Source: Chrysogorgia sp. JL179-B06 (Eukaryota; Cnidaria; Anthozoa; Scleralcyonacea; Chrysogorgiidae). From it: a stretch of DNA of 64,000 bases. Position numbers and translations under genes: made by a program. Shown one piece after another: positions 1 to 11,558 of this stretch. The notes beneath the pieces are model-generated. The model was not told the origin of the DNA and ran no database searches. It saw nothing but the letters and a program-made list of their open reading frames with translations. The stretch spans positions 1,181,501 through 1,245,500 of the forward strand of contig JAYKKM010000374.1 of assembly GCA_035772405.1 (NCBI GenBank), written 5' to 3'. Within the stretch, counting starts at the first letter, position 1, and each line of letters opens with the position of its first letter.

Positions 1-312
1 AGGACGAAATTCCCTTGGTGTGCATCCGTAAATATCTTGTCAATCCTTGATATAAATTATTCATTTTGTCTTTTAATTGAAAGAAGATATACCTTAGAAG
101 TAATTATTTCAGCATCTTTCACAAAATTCAACGTTTTCTTGACTTTCGTTTCGAATTATGTCAGCCTTGACTGACGCGAAGCGTTGAAGACCAAATGAGA
201 TGTTCCAAGTCGATGTATTTGGATTGTGGATGAATAAGAAAGCCTCTATAGGGTTTTCTGAGAAGACTCCGCGGATTTCCAAAGTATTTACCACGTCAAG
301 TTGGCAACGACA

Positions 313-640
313 AATAATAATAATAATAATAAAAAGATTTTTCTTAAACGCATTAAACTAACGTCTCAATGCGTTTAACAAGACAGATAAAAAGGTATAG
401 TTCATGAATAAAATGGTTCATTTAGGAAATAAAAATGTTTTGAGTTTTCTCTTAAAATCAGCAATATTAGTAGATTGTTTTAAAAAAATGGGCAAAGTAT
501 TCCAAAGTTTAGGAGCTGCTGCGGCAAACGATCTATCACCATAGTTGACTGTATTCGTCTTAGATATGACTAAATTGTTAGCAGATTGTGAACGTAAGGA
601 GCGGATAGGAACGTAGCGATGTAAGAGTTCTGTAATATAT
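313..640 (-). pseudogene. 3' fragment of a LINE (RT C-terminal tail)
   Basis: The minus strand reads a typical C-terminal LINE segment: SLRSQSANNL, then YGDRSF, AAPKLWNTLP and DFKRKLKTFLF, stopping at 418. This block lies after the reverse transcriptase in CR1/L2/Jockey-type LINEs. On the plus strand the element ends in an (AAT)n run at 313-331, its 3' tail. Nothing earlier in the ORF is present, so this is a 5'-truncated insertion and not a gene. A similar tail with a stem-loop next to an (AAT)n run occurs near 49935. Confidence 0.8.
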
Positions 641-1199
641 ATAAAAAATGTTGTTTCCATTTTATTTCCCCAAATGAAAATTTGCACGTTCCGATTTTGA
701 AATCTACTATCAGAACGAAATTTGGTTCAACAGAAGTGATTTTATCAACGGTTGAAATAGCGAAATATGCCACTTCGGATGCGGAATTTTCCGGTCGCTT
801 TATTAGGCGCTGTCACGTCATAAGTATGAAAAAAAATGGGGGAAAAAAAAAAAATGGCTACAAAAAAAAAGCCTAAAAAAAATGGCTAAACATTTGGCTA
901 CATCTTCAACTGGTTCGTCTCGTCATCATCGAGGAAAATATTGTGTTGCTGGCCGTTCTATGCAAACTAGTTGTACTAACAGCTGATTTATGGAATTTTA
1001 TGTGCCAACTGTGCCTCATACTTATGACGTCACAAATAGCGGCGTTGAATTTCGCATGTAGCATTTAATTTCAGGAAAAAAATCCAACCACTTTAATTTA
1101 TCAGACGAAGCCCATCAATACATCAAATTACTGGCAAAAGTTGGAATATTTCAACTATCAAATATCAAATAAATTGTGTTATGTATATGGTTGTGTTAA

Positions 1200-1388
1200 T
1201 ATATACACTGCTGTAGTGAATGTGGGAGAGCTTGGAGTAGACAGACGATACATGGATGACGGATTGACGGATCGTAGCTGTTCGGGACTCAGAATCATTT
1301 TTCTGAGGATATTAGCCTAACGATCGTCCGACGTCCATGTATCATCTGTCCACTCCAAGCTCTCCCACATTCACTACAGCAGTGTATA
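1200..1388. repeat. Foldback copy of the SINE end sequence
   Basis: About 55 bp at 1200-1254 return as a near-perfect inverted copy at 1334-1388. The arm is the 3' end of the tRNA-headed SINE at 1397-1935 (shared GGGAGAGCTTGGAGT and ACGATACATGGA). The spacer holds a rearranged piece of the same SINE, but no tRNA part. Confidence 0.8.
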
Positions 1389-1451
1389 ATATATTAACAC
1401 ATCCAAGTATTACTGATATATAGTGACTGCCACATATAGGCAGTACATATA

Positions 1452-1751
1452 ATAATACTACTTTTGATAAAGACATGTCATGCACATGGTCGCTTGTGCG
1501 CGACTGCCCCTGTCATCGGGCTTACTTATATGTACTTATATGTATACTTTTATGTATATATGTATTATTGCCCCTTTTCATGTATTTTTATGATGTATGT
1601 TTTCCTACCGTAGGGCTGCGCCTCGCATGGGACCGTGTCCCGTTCGCGCAAACCCTGTTGGGCCCGTCTTTTATTTTTCTTGTATCTATGTATTTTTATT
1701 AGTTTGTCACATTGACGTGTCCAATAAAGCGGCTGTTAAACCTAAACCTAA
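1452..1751 (+). mobile_element. LINE 3' tail inserted in a SINE
   Basis: A 300-bp insertion flanked by the 7-bp direct repeat ACATATA (1445-1451 and 1752-1758). It ends with AATAAA followed by CTAAAC-type repeats, as expected for a 5'-truncated non-LTR retroelement. No coding part is retained. Confidence 0.65.
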
Positions 1752-1802
1752 ACATATATCAATCGAACCAGTACATCATTGTAACCTTCGCTCTCCATCT
1801 GA

Positions 1803-1874
1803 GTCTCGTTAGCTCAATGGTTAGAGCGTCTCACCGGCAATCAGAAGGTTACAGGTTCGATTCCTGTACGAGAC
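1803..1874 (+). tRNA. tRNA-like cloverleaf (SINE head, Ala-GGC-like)
   Basis: A full 72-nt cloverleaf: acceptor GTCTCGT/ACGAGAC (7 of 7 pairs), D-arm GCTCAATGGTTAGAGC, anticodon stem with one mismatch, a 5-nt variable loop, and a T-arm ACAGG/CCTGT around TTCGATT. The loop CCGGCAA puts GGC at the anticodon but lacks the usual U33. Because the same sequence recurs inside the repeated SINE, it is a SINE promoter/head and probably not a working tRNA gene. Confidence 0.4.
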
Positions 1875-2174
1875 TCAGAATCATTTTTTCTGAGGATACG
1901 AGCTTGACGATCGTCCATGTATCGTCTGTTATGGTTTGTGTTGCTATAGAGCTTGTGAACCTCTGTGCTTAGGCCGGTGAAATTCATGACCCAATGCATG
2001 TTCATTGCAAACTACTGTACGTTATTTGATACATATAATCTTTGTGTGTTTACGTGCGAAGGGGATAAATTGGTCAGTTTATATAATTATTATCTCTCAT
2101 GAATATCTCATTGACATTACGTGAATTAGCACCTTTCCGATTTTTTTTTTTACCAAGGGCGCTGAATGATTAAG

Positions 2175-3055
2175 GTATTAAATACGTGAAAATGGGCTAA
2201 AATTTGGCCGATATGTGTATGAAAAACAATACATGGTTACAATATACAATTTATTGTACGTAATACGCTATATATGGTATTAAATGAAAGCTACATTCAT
2301 GTAGATTATGATAAAACATGAATAGCATGGAGTCTGGCTGCTATTAATAGCTCAAAAAGCGGACAAACAAACCAAATTTGACTCACAAATGATTGCAAAT
2401 GAGCTATTTCTTTTGTTATGGCCGCAAGAATTATGGGTAAAAGCGGACAAACATCGGTACTGACGTCATCTCGACGGAGCGCTATTGAAAGCAGAGTGTA
2501 TACCAGTTATCATCTAGCATACATAATGAGTACATATGATCAGGTACCGATGGGAAAACAGTGATATATCAACCAAAACTAGTTCTAATGATACGAAACT
2601 TAGTAAAACATCTAACCAAAGACAGATCTGTGTTCTGTAGTAAAATCAGGGGTTATGGTGAGATATTTAAAAAATCAAATTTTCTATTATTATTTGATTC
2701 ACAAATAGGTTGTGGTCGGTACTTACCTTGGAGATAAGTTTATGGTTTTACTACAGAACACAGATCTGTCTCTGGTTAGATGTTTTACCAAGTTTCGTAT
2801 CATTAGAACTAGTTTTGGTTGATATATCACTGTTTTCCCATCGGTACCTGATCATATGTACTCATTATGTAAGCTATTAAATGATTAACTGCTATAACTG
2901 GTATACACTCTGGTATCAATTCATGTTTTATCATAATCTACATAAATGTAGCTTTCATTTAAAACCATATATAGCCAATGTGTATAAATGTATTGTATAC
3001 CCATGTATTGTTTTTGTACATATCGGCCAAATTTTAGCCCATTTTCACGTATTTG
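2175..3055. repeat. 0.88-kb foldback (palindromic) element
   Basis: The left arm at about 2175-2640 returns inverted at about 2735-3055. Shared blocks include ACACAGATCTGT, CATCTAACCA, GTTTTCCCATCGGTACC, the region near 2310 (TAGATTATGATAAAACATGA) and CGTGAAAATGGGCTAAAAT. The left arm has an extra ~160 bp at 2330-2490. There is no coding capacity. Confidence 0.8.
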
Positions 3056-3542
3056 CCACATTCTACCAGTTGCTTGGATTTGCGGGATGGTTTCCTGAAC
3101 TCTTTCCATCGCTATACATTGGTCAGATAAAACATTCGAAAGCATTTGCCTGACGACAAAACAGTTAAATTACGCGTGAGGTCGGGGATTTTTACGCTTG
3201 CGGTTTTCAACGTTAATCACTAAACAGCATGAGGTGCTGTGACCTCAAGCTGTTCGAGATTGTATAAACGGCTGTGTTGACTGTCGGAGATGTGTTATAC
3301 TATAACTTGTCAATTAGCGTTGTATCATCGGAATGATAACTGTTTAATTTAAAATGACCGTGGAAAATATGTGATTTTGCATGCGAACGTCCACCGCATG
3401 CTGTGTTATACCTTCGACGAGTACGTATCAGTCGATACTAATGCCAGACACATGTTTTTAAACGCCCAAATATTATAAAGTTTATCACTGTTGCAGTGCA
3501 ATGAAGAGTGACTAGACCAGACTAGAATGTCCAAGCCGCGTC

Positions 3543-4058
3543 ATTATTTATGGTCGAAGCCGAAGAGAAATAGATTTGGTGGTGGAAAACATTTTACCCA
3601 ACCAAATTAAGATCAGAAATTTAACCGACCCAACCATTTATGGGTGAAGAAAATCTTTTACCCAACCCAAGAAGAAAAAAGTTAGATAAAGCCCAATTCC
3701 CAGCAAGGCCAGCATATCGTCGATACAAGTTTTAATAACAAACCAAAATAGATAAACAGATAGATCCTACTGTAACTTTCAGATTATTATCTCCCTATAC
3801 AGAGCAGGAATCCAAGGAAAATAAGGAGAGGAATACAATAACAAAAGCTAATGTGCAATGATGACTAAGGAGAACTGATGACGAGATTCCAATTTTAAAG
3901 GATGAACTCTCATTTTTTATCTAAATAGTCATGAGAATATTGCTACCCTATACCCTTCAGAGAAGTGATTATTTTTTACGGCCAACCATTTAGGTCTTAG
4001 AAGTTTCAGTTACTCAACCATTTTCTCTCCGGCCCCCACCTGCACAGACATAAATAAT
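3543..4058 (-). mobile_element. TIR element, same family as 31152-31779
   Basis: The ends are inverted ATTATTTATG motifs followed by GCCGAAGAGAAA at one end and GGCCGGAGAGAAA at the other. The interior matches, in reverse orientation, the element near 31.2-31.8 kb (shared GGAATCCAAGG, GGAGAACTGATGA, AGATTATTATCTCCCTAT). It is non-coding, about 516 bp, and probably a MITE. I found no clear target-site duplication. Confidence 0.65.
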
Positions 4059-4269
4059 GACTGGTCCATAATGTTATTGTAAAGACAGCACTGTTATCCT
4101 CAATTATTTCAAGACCCTGAGTCCCAACTGGTAGACAACCAACAAAGTGAAAAGCTGGCGAACTTCCGAGACTTTCAGCAACACAACACCGACGTTTCGA
4201 GGCTGGGAGCACTTCACCTTTTTCACCAAATTCCTGCATGGGTTGAAAGAAGCTCTTATAGCGTCGCAT

Positions 4270-5430
4270 TAAAGGCTAAAGCTATACAAAGACGTCCTGT
4301 GTATCATTTTAAAGGTCTTGATTTCATGATTATATCCGTTATTATAATAAATTAAAGCATATAGATGCCCAGATCTTTTAACGCAAAATCAGTCTATCTG
4401 CCAGGAGACTAGTCCAGCACGGCTATTAGGCGTTGAAAAATCATTCTAAAAATTATCTCCTCCCGAATCGTAGAACTAAATTGTCTCAAATACTGTGTCG
4501 GGTGTTTTTGATATGTTGCTTACTACCTATTTTATTTCTTCTCAAAGTGGGAAAAGCATTAATTTTCATATTTTTGTACAAACCAGCTCATAAAATACGA
4601 ACGACTACGAATCTTCTAAGGCCGATATGTTCTGAAGACAACGTTGACCAACTGCTAGAACGTCACTTTACGTCAGCATTAGTAAGGCCAGTTAAAAACT
4701 TATATCAGTTTACTTAATTTTTATATGTACTTATATTTCATTTCTACATTCAATGGTTTCTAGTTTGATCCAGAGATCAAATTCAAACATGCTAATCAAC
4801 CGCTAAATTGTAGAATACCCGTCTTCATCATATACAATTGCTTCGTTCTATTTTAAAACCCTATTTAATTTGATAACTATCAAGAAGTACACATAGTGTA
4901 TAAACCTTCGACATTCTAGACAAATTGTGAGACCAGCCAGGCCTGAGGTTATAAGCCAGTCTAATAGAAGCACCTCATGCTACGTTGAACAGCGCGTATA
5001 CCAATTTAAATGGCCATAAAAGAACACGAAATGACTTCCGCTCATCTTGCTGTAGAGCTATAAGGTGTGTCTAGCTTACTCTGACAGTGTTTACATACTT
5101 TCAATAACCAAGTTTTGTATAGATGTTTTGTTCATTTGTTTCTTTGTAGAACGGTATCTGTTTTGTTTACCTTGGTAATAATTATGGTTATAGAATAATG
5201 CGTTCATTAAGTACTGTTTGTATAAAGTATGTCATATGTATATATATATGTTTACACAAGCCTGCATATTACGTTATACCCAATCAAGAACATTCGATGA
5301 CGTTTATCATTCAATATCGTTTGTCATAACTTGAAACTTGAACATGTACAACGACTCTACTTGGCACTTGGCAGTACACGTGACGTGTCTACGAATAGTG
5401 AACGAGCGTTTCTCTCTTCACTTCTCGCAT
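4270..5430. other. No recognisable feature
   Basis: AT-rich sequence with only short open frames and no conserved motif or repeat that I can pair with another part of the window. Confidence 0.5.
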
Positions 5431-5454
5431 GTTTCGTCTGATTCTCGATCGATA

Positions 5455-5780
5455 GCTCAATGCCAATTAATCAAAAGGTTACATGGTTGTACGCACTCGT
5501 CATCTTAGTCTATGTAGCTCAATAGTTAGAGCATCATTCATCATCTTAGTCCATGTAGCTCAATAGTTAGATCATCTCACTGATCATCAGAAGGTTACAG
5601 GTTGTACACATATGTAACCTTCACTCATTATCTTAATCCATGTAGGCGATGTAGCTCAATAGTTAGAACATCTCACTGATCATCAGAAGGTTACACATAT
5701 ATTATAACCTTCACTCATCATCTTAGACTCTGTTGATGGCAGACAAACTCGATGATTAGAGCATCTCACTGGTCATCAAA
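5455..5780 (+). repeat. Small tRNA-derived tandem array
   Basis: About four degenerate units, each with a D-arm-like GTAGCTCAATAGTTAGA, CATCAGAAGGTTACA and CTTCACTCATCATCTTAG. These are the same units as the larger array at 8890-9870. Unit lengths vary through deletions. Confidence 0.75.
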
Positions 5781-7180
5781 ATATGACGCCATTTTCGGTT
5801 GGGCTCAAGAAATATTTTCTGTCTAGATTTGAGATTGACGAACGCCCATGACATGCAGTACATCGTCTATATTGTATATCTCGATCCTTGAATTAAGACG
5901 CTGTAATATATTTATTCATAGCTTTATTTATGTCAGCATAATTCGTTACAGCATAATTTTATGTTTGTAAACCAATCTTCATTCACCATTTGCTGGTCCA
6001 CATGCGTCGAACGCACTTACATAATCTTTGATATTACTCCTAGTATATCCTATAGGTTGCCAAGGTTGGTGGTATTACACAGTGTGATTTATCACACGTA
6101 CTGTCATCTAGGATAACCATGCACACCGGAACTTTGTTGAAATGCCTGTCATTTCCCTAAACTTCCTGACGCTGAGTTCGCTGCTGCGCGATAAGAATAA
6201 ACACTTGGAAATACTAATATAACAATACGATTAAACCCATCACAATGAAGGACTTAACAACAGCACTCGAGAATAAGCCTTTATTCCGTGTGAAATAAAG
6301 GTATTCAATGTATTCAATTGAAAACTCTCGCAGACAACCGACAGCGAGACTCGCTAAAACGATTAGATATACTATATAGTTCTAAAATAGTCCGCCGAGC
6401 TTCAACATATAACACCGAGTTAGTATTATCAGTTGATATTGGCTACTAAACATATACATCATATTACACGCCTCTTGCCTTAACCAGATAGATAAATATC
6501 TAATTACCTGATGGTCTTACAGAATCTTTATCGGCTAAACTGCTCGAAGAGACTAGTTCTTTCTCCAACAGAACAAATATTAGCAGCCCCAACGTTGCCT
6601 TGCGAAACATCTCTCAGTTAGTTCCAGCAACTTCCTCCTTGATATTCGGTGTATCTGATGTCTTGTTGTCCAAAGCGAGAACCAAAATCGTCTATAAAAC
6701 CGAAGAGGCTGATGAGTTGACGCGAGTGTTTTCTTTGTACTGAAGCCGCTCGAGTTAGCGCTTTATTTTATATGGAAATGAGTGCGCCTCTCGGATACGA
6801 CCTATTCAAATCCTAATACATCATTGAATGGTATCAGCGCAGATCTTGAGAGGTTATAACTCAGGGTCGACACGACTAGTCGGGGAGCGACGCATTGTGC
6901 CAAGCAATAGCGGTGACCTTAGATATTTTATTTCCATATTGATTGATTCACTCTAGGCCTGTTACCCTCCCACTGATATGATGACAGTCGAGGTTAATCA
7001 AATAAAACGATTCCTGGTCGCGCTTAAGTGCTCTTTGACTTTATTAGATTTGCGCGCATAATTAACCGCAAAAGAACTTTGTGCGCGCGTTTGTGACGTG
7101 TGGCCGTGATATTCCACCCGGAGAGTGAAACAACACTTTGAACTTCGTGCACGATGCACTGAACTCTGAAGCACCAATCA
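5780..7180. other. No recognisable feature
   Basis: I see no coding exon, RNA gene or repeat here that I can support. Confidence 0.4.
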
Positions 7181-7489
7181 AGGTGGTGCGCACTAGATAA
7201 TAGTCGCCAGAAGCGGTGTCATGTTCGTCGTAAAACAGTCGCAAAACGCTCGTAAATCTACCACACATTATTTCAAAATATGTAAATATTTAGTATCTTT
7301 ATACGCACACGTGGAAAAGAGCGTTCATCCAGAAGAATACATGGCAAACTCTCAATCCTAGACCAGTAAATTTGATTTTGTCATCGACAGTCAAAACGGA
7401 TATGTAGATACTTTCCAAAAGGCAAATGACGTTATTCGGGATTTCGAAATATCAATCGCAACAACCTATGCTGCGAGGTTTCAAAATAT

Positions 7490-7590
7490 ATTTGTGGACT
7501 GACAAAATATATTTGTCGACTGACAAATATATTTGTCGACTGAAAAAATACATTTGTCGACTGACAAAATATATTTGCCGACTGAAACTA
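7490..7590. repeat. ~21-bp minisatellite (about 5 units)
   Basis: Repeats of ATATATTTGTCGACTGACAA with small variations. The same minisatellite, inverted, is at about 33050-33165 in the related element. It is open in several frames on both strands, which explains the spurious ORFs here. Confidence 0.85.
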
Positions 7591-7813
7591 TTATATGCGC
7601 ATTGGCAATTGCATACAGTATATTTCGGTGGTCCATATCGTTAAGCATTTCTGCATTTGCCATAGAACATAGAACATTCGTAAAGTCACTTACTAGTCAT
7701 AGATGCTTTTAAATAAGTGATAAAACGTGTTGTGCTGCGTTGGCAGTGTAGAAATACAAATAAAATATTTCAGTAAAAAGGATGGTGTACGGCCGAAATA
7801 GCGTGTAAGTTGT

Positions 7814-7936
7814 CTAACGTTTCGAGCGAAGGACCTTCGTCAAAGAGTGAAACATAAAGTGAAATAATCACTCAGTTATTATTTCACAGTTTACGTTTCA
7901 CTCTCTGACGAAGGGCCTTCGCTCGAAACGTTAGAC
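7814..7936. ncRNA. Inverted pair of hammerhead-like cores
   Basis: On the plus strand, 7905-7936 carries CTGACGA, one extra A, a 4-bp stem II (GGGC/GCTC, loop CTTC) and then GAAAC. After GTTA the expected GTH cleavage triplet is GAC, so this copy looks inactive. A mirror copy on the minus strand lies at 7814-7846. The layout matches hammerheads known from Penelope-like retroelements. Stem I is not convincing. Confidence 0.45.
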
Positions 7937-8299
7937 AACTTCCACACTATTTCATAGACTTGCTCCAAATCTGCCTCTTGATTGTTTCGGGTAAACAAAC
8001 TCGTCTTTGAAACCAAACCACTCTCGAAACAAACCCAAAACATGCAATCAAGGAGGCAGACTTGAAGGCTTGATTTCACTATTTCGGCAGTTTTCCGAGT
8101 TCCGACCGTTTGGCGAAATGGTTCGTAATATTTACGACAAACATGTTACCGCTGGGTTAGTGATGTTGGCGGGCTCAACATGGTTCTGGCGACTACTATC
8201 TAGTGCGCACCACCAATCAAGGTTGTGATTCAGAGGTATTTGTGCGTGTTGCGAGTGGTCCCTTATGATCTCCAAATGGTCCCTTATGTCCTCATATGC

Positions 8300-8530
8300 A
8301 GAGGCGTAGGAACGAATTTAAAGTTGGGGGGGGGGGCTGAAGTCGACAAGCAGGTAATCAGGGTCGCCACCTACCTATACTATCAAGTTTTGTGATTAAA
8401 ACAATAAAACAATAGAATCAACCACAAAGAAACCAATGTCCTAACCCTAACAACCTTATAGTCAATCACAAAACCTGTTCATTTTAGTACGTATTTACCG
8501 GGGGGTCCTCCCCCGGAAAATTTTGAAATC
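8300..8530. repeat. Fragment of a hAT-like repeat
   Basis: Starts near GCAGAGGCGTAGG with a G-run and GGGGCTGAAG, and ends near CCCCCGGAAAATTTTGAAATC. The middle (about 8350-8500) is an inverted match to 12640-12790 (CTACCTATACTATCAAG, GGTTTCTTTGTGGTTGATTC on the other strand). It is non-coding. Confidence 0.6.
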
Positions 8531-8889
8531 TAGAAGCTCGGAAAGACAATTTGCAGCAATTTGAGAAAACTTTTTCATCTAATTCTACAGCAAGCATAGT
8601 TCAAATGAATTCAAGAGTTGCCTGCTGCCTCTTACCAGGTGACACCATTTTTGCACCAAATACTGACAGAAGGGTCTGGGAACCAATCCTGAACACTCGC
8701 ATGGCAAGGGTTCATGAGTTGGTGATCCGGAACAACTCGGTTAAGTGGAGCGCAAGATTAGAAGACGATTGCTTGCGGGCGCTGACAAAGAACGCCCGGG
8801 ATGTAATAAAACCCCAACATGATTCGAAGCTTCATAAACGTAGCTAGAGTTACCTGTAGCCTTCTCATAACCTGTGAGATACTATTTGT

Positions 8890-9870
8890 ATAGTATCAAT
8901 GGTTAGATCATCTCACTGGTCATCAGAAGGTTACAGGTTGTACACATATGTAACCTTCACTCATCATCTTAGTCCATGTAGCTCAATAGTTAGAGCATCT
9001 CACTAGTCATCAGAAGGTTACAGGTTGTACACATATGTAACCTTCACTCATCATCTTAGTCCATGTCTCAATAGTTAGAACATCTCACTAGTCATCAGAA
9101 GGGTACAGGTTGTACACATATGTAACCTTCACTCGTCATCTTAGTTCATGTAGCTCAATAGTTAGAACATCTCACTAGTCATCAGAAGGTTACAGGTTGT
9201 ACACATATGTAACCTTCACTCATCATCTTAGTCCATGTAGCTCAATAGTTAGATCATCTCACTGGTCATCAGAAGGTTACAGGTTGTACACATATGTAAC
9301 CTTCACTCATCATCTTAGTTCATGTAGCTCAATATCTCACTAGTCATCAGAAGGTTATAGGTTGTACACATATGTAACCTTCACTCATCATGTTAGTCTA
9401 CGTAGCTCAATAGTTTGAGCATCTCACTAGTCATCAGAAAGTTACAGGTTGTACACATATGTAACCTTCACTTATCATCTTAGTCCACGTAGCGCAATAG
9501 TTTGAGCATCTGTTACAGGTTGTACACATATGTAACCTTCACTCATCATCTTAGTCCATGTTGCTCAATAGTTAGAGCATCTCACTAGTCATCAGAAGGT
9601 TACAGGTTGTACACATATGTAACCTTCACTCATCATCTTAATCCATGTAGCTCAATAGTTTGAGCATCTCACTAGTCATCAGAAGGTTACAGGTTGTACA
9701 CATATGTAACCTTCACTCATCATCTTAGTCCATGTAGCTCAATAGTTAGAGCATCTCACTAGTCATCAAAAGGTTTCAGGTTGTACACATATGTAACCTT
9801 CACTCATCATCTTAGTCCATGTAGCTCAATAGTTAGAGCATCTCACTAGTCATCAGAAGGTTACAGGTTG
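8890..9870 (+). repeat. 87-bp satellite derived from a SINE tRNA head
   Basis: About eleven tandem units of near 87 bp. Each carries a D-arm/A-box-like TAGCTCAATAGTTAGAGC, an anticodon-arm-like CATCTCACTAGTCATCAGA, then GGTTACAGGTTGTACA and CATATGTAACCTTCACTCAT. The T-arm/B-box (GGTTCGATTCC in the parent SINE) has decayed to GGTTGTAC. SINE tail sequence follows at 9940-9995, so the array seems to be an expansion inside a family A SINE. Single units have local deletions. Confidence 0.9.
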
Positions 9871-10269
9871 TAGAAAGGTCAAAAATATCGAAAAAAGACT
9901 AAGATCCCATCCATGGGAGGATTTGTTTGAACTTATAGATCGTCCATGTAGCAGTCTGTCTACTCCAAGCTCTCCTGCATTAACTAAATCAGTGTATAGT
10001 CTATGTAGTATATTTAAGATACATTGTCTGGCAACTGGGAAGTCCGAATTATTTAATATATTATATTATAATATATTTTATGTATTTCTTTGGTATAGTC
10101 ACAAAACCACATGCAGGCAAAGCATGCCCTTCTCATCTGAGACTTGCTCAGACAAAACAACGAGAATTATCTCTATTTCGTCTTTTGTCCTGCTCTTGGC
10201 TTATGGGTTAGACTATGTTCTTACGCTGCTTCACTGACTTAGTTATTCCTTTGTTTTGCCTTTTGTTTT

Positions 10270-10700
10270 GTCCTTATGCTTGTAGTGAAAACCAGGCTTG
10301 TGTAATAAAACCGAAGGCAAATACTTTCCAGTACAGACCGAGCAAACGAGCTACTAATAAAGTATTTATTATATGGCTTTTAGTTAATTTTCTTCTCTGA
10401 GTTAACGCTGTTTTCGTCTTCAACTTCTTCAGAGCTGCTGTTTACCTATACCTCTTAGGCTCTTCACTAGTGTGTTTCTCTTCATTTTACATCAGTAGGT
10501 ATTAATTTTCCGTGCTTTTAGATGATTGAAAACTTTAAAGAAAAGCAATAATGATGTTCTAGTATATTTTATTGCTCGGTATTTTCAATGAAGGTGCCTA
10601 TAGCTCTCTTTTATTGTCATTCAAATCAACTCACAAATTTTCCCGCCAAAACGTACCGATCCAGAAAAAGCGTATTGCCCTCGTAGCTGAGCCATATAAT
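10270..10700 (+). repeat. Dispersed repeat with TTTTCCCGCCAAAAC end
   Basis: Shares ATTATATGGCTTTTAGTT, GCAGCAC/AGCAATAAT-type blocks and TTTTCCCGCCAAAAC with 14260-14720, and an inverted part with 50400-50510. The reading frames are not conserved between copies. Confidence 0.6.
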
Positions 10701-10829
10701 AATATAAGTTATTGTCTATAGCTGTCTGGTTCTAGTTATATTCCTTATTTTGCACTTATAGCGCAGAAGTAATAACGAAAGTGACGAAATACTTCGTGAA
10801 CTAAATTAAAGTAGGAAGAAGGAATTAGG

Positions 10830-11312
10830 CAGAAAGAAAAGTGCTGGGCCATGAAATTATAAATCAAAACTTGGTGGGGCTACGAAAACATTTGGAAAAC
10901 CTTTGCTGCGCCATGAAACCTTTTTGATTAGTATCAAAAGTAATCGAAGAAAACAAATATTTATAACATAGGAATTGATATACGCTATGTAAGTCCAAGA
11001 AATATCCATATCACACCCAAAGAAAAGTTGTTTTGAGAACCCCCAGAAATTATGTACATGTATATATAGTTTGGATTTCAGTGGTTCGAGACTAAGAGTT
11101 CAGGAATGCGAAAACCCTGCTGAAAACAAAGTTGATTGTTTTCCTTGCTCTATATGGCAGACTACCCTCAGTTCCCAGCACTCCTGTGTTGTCGGTATGA
11201 ATGAAAATTTAAGATGTGCTGTGCCACGAAACTAAAACAAAATGTATAGTTGGGTCATGAAACCATCCAGGAAAATTTGGTTGGGTCACAAAACTTTAAC
11301 AAGAATCTGCCC
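10830..11312 (+). mobile_element. MITE, GGCAGAAGGAAAA family
   Basis: About 480 bp, sharing its whole length with 61166-61650 and with the split copy at 49855-50340 (GCGCCATGAAACC, ATTGATATACGCTATGT, TTGCTCTATATGGCAGAC). The ends approximate the inverted GGCAGAAGGAAAA seen intact in the 61-kb copy. Confidence 0.75.
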
Positions 11313-11451
11313 CTGTCCCAGGTGGAATTAATGACAGCTCCCTTACTAAGTAAAAAATAACGTTATAAAACGACTTTCGCTACAAGTAAAAGTACGGCTG
11401 ATATTACTCGTCACCACTACACCTAGAAGAAGCGTCACCCCCTACTTTTTC

Positions 11452-11473
11452 GTGTGTGTGTGTGTGTGTGTGT
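11452..11473. repeat. (GT)n microsatellite
   Basis: Eleven GT dinucleotides. Confidence 0.95.
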
Positions 11474-11558
11474 TGTTAAAGAAGCTTAGAATTGATAAAA
11501 TTTGCCATAGAATTTCACAATTTTAAGAATCCATCAAGACAGTCTGTATGTACTATGT

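Larger units (their letters stand above)
1397..1935 (+). mobile_element. tRNA-headed SINE, family A, interrupted by a LINE tail
   Basis: This element recurs at about 5430, 9900, 15050, 15750-16195, 54655 and 55380. Its order is a left part with CACATCCAAG and GACTGCCACAT, a lead-in ending CTGAGTCTCG, a 72-nt tRNA-like cloverleaf, then a tail containing CTGAGGATA and GACGATCGTCCATGTATCG. This copy is split by a 300-bp insertion at 1452-1751. Confidence 0.75.
7182..8214. mobile_element. Foldback/TIR element of 1.03 kb
   Basis: Terminal inverted repeats start GGTGGTGCGCACTAGATA at 7182 and end with the reverse complement at 8214. AATCAA flanks both sides (7176-7181 and 8215-8220); the direct repeat can be extended to CCAATCAAGG if the TIR is shortened. 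Inside are a ~21-bp minisatellite, an inverted pair of hammerhead-like motifs and a segment with CTGCCTCTTGATTG. A rearranged relative lies at 32095-33461. Confidence 0.75.

Noticed and set aside
4006..4269. 87-codon minus-strand ORF and a GCCTCGAAACGTCGG motif like a Penelope end
   Set aside because: Partly inside a TIR element; the CTGANGA part of a hammerhead is missing, so neither gene nor ribozyme is supportable.
4433..4717. 94-codon ORF with a hydrophobic stretch
   Set aside because: No family resemblance, no splice context, AT-rich; could easily be chance.
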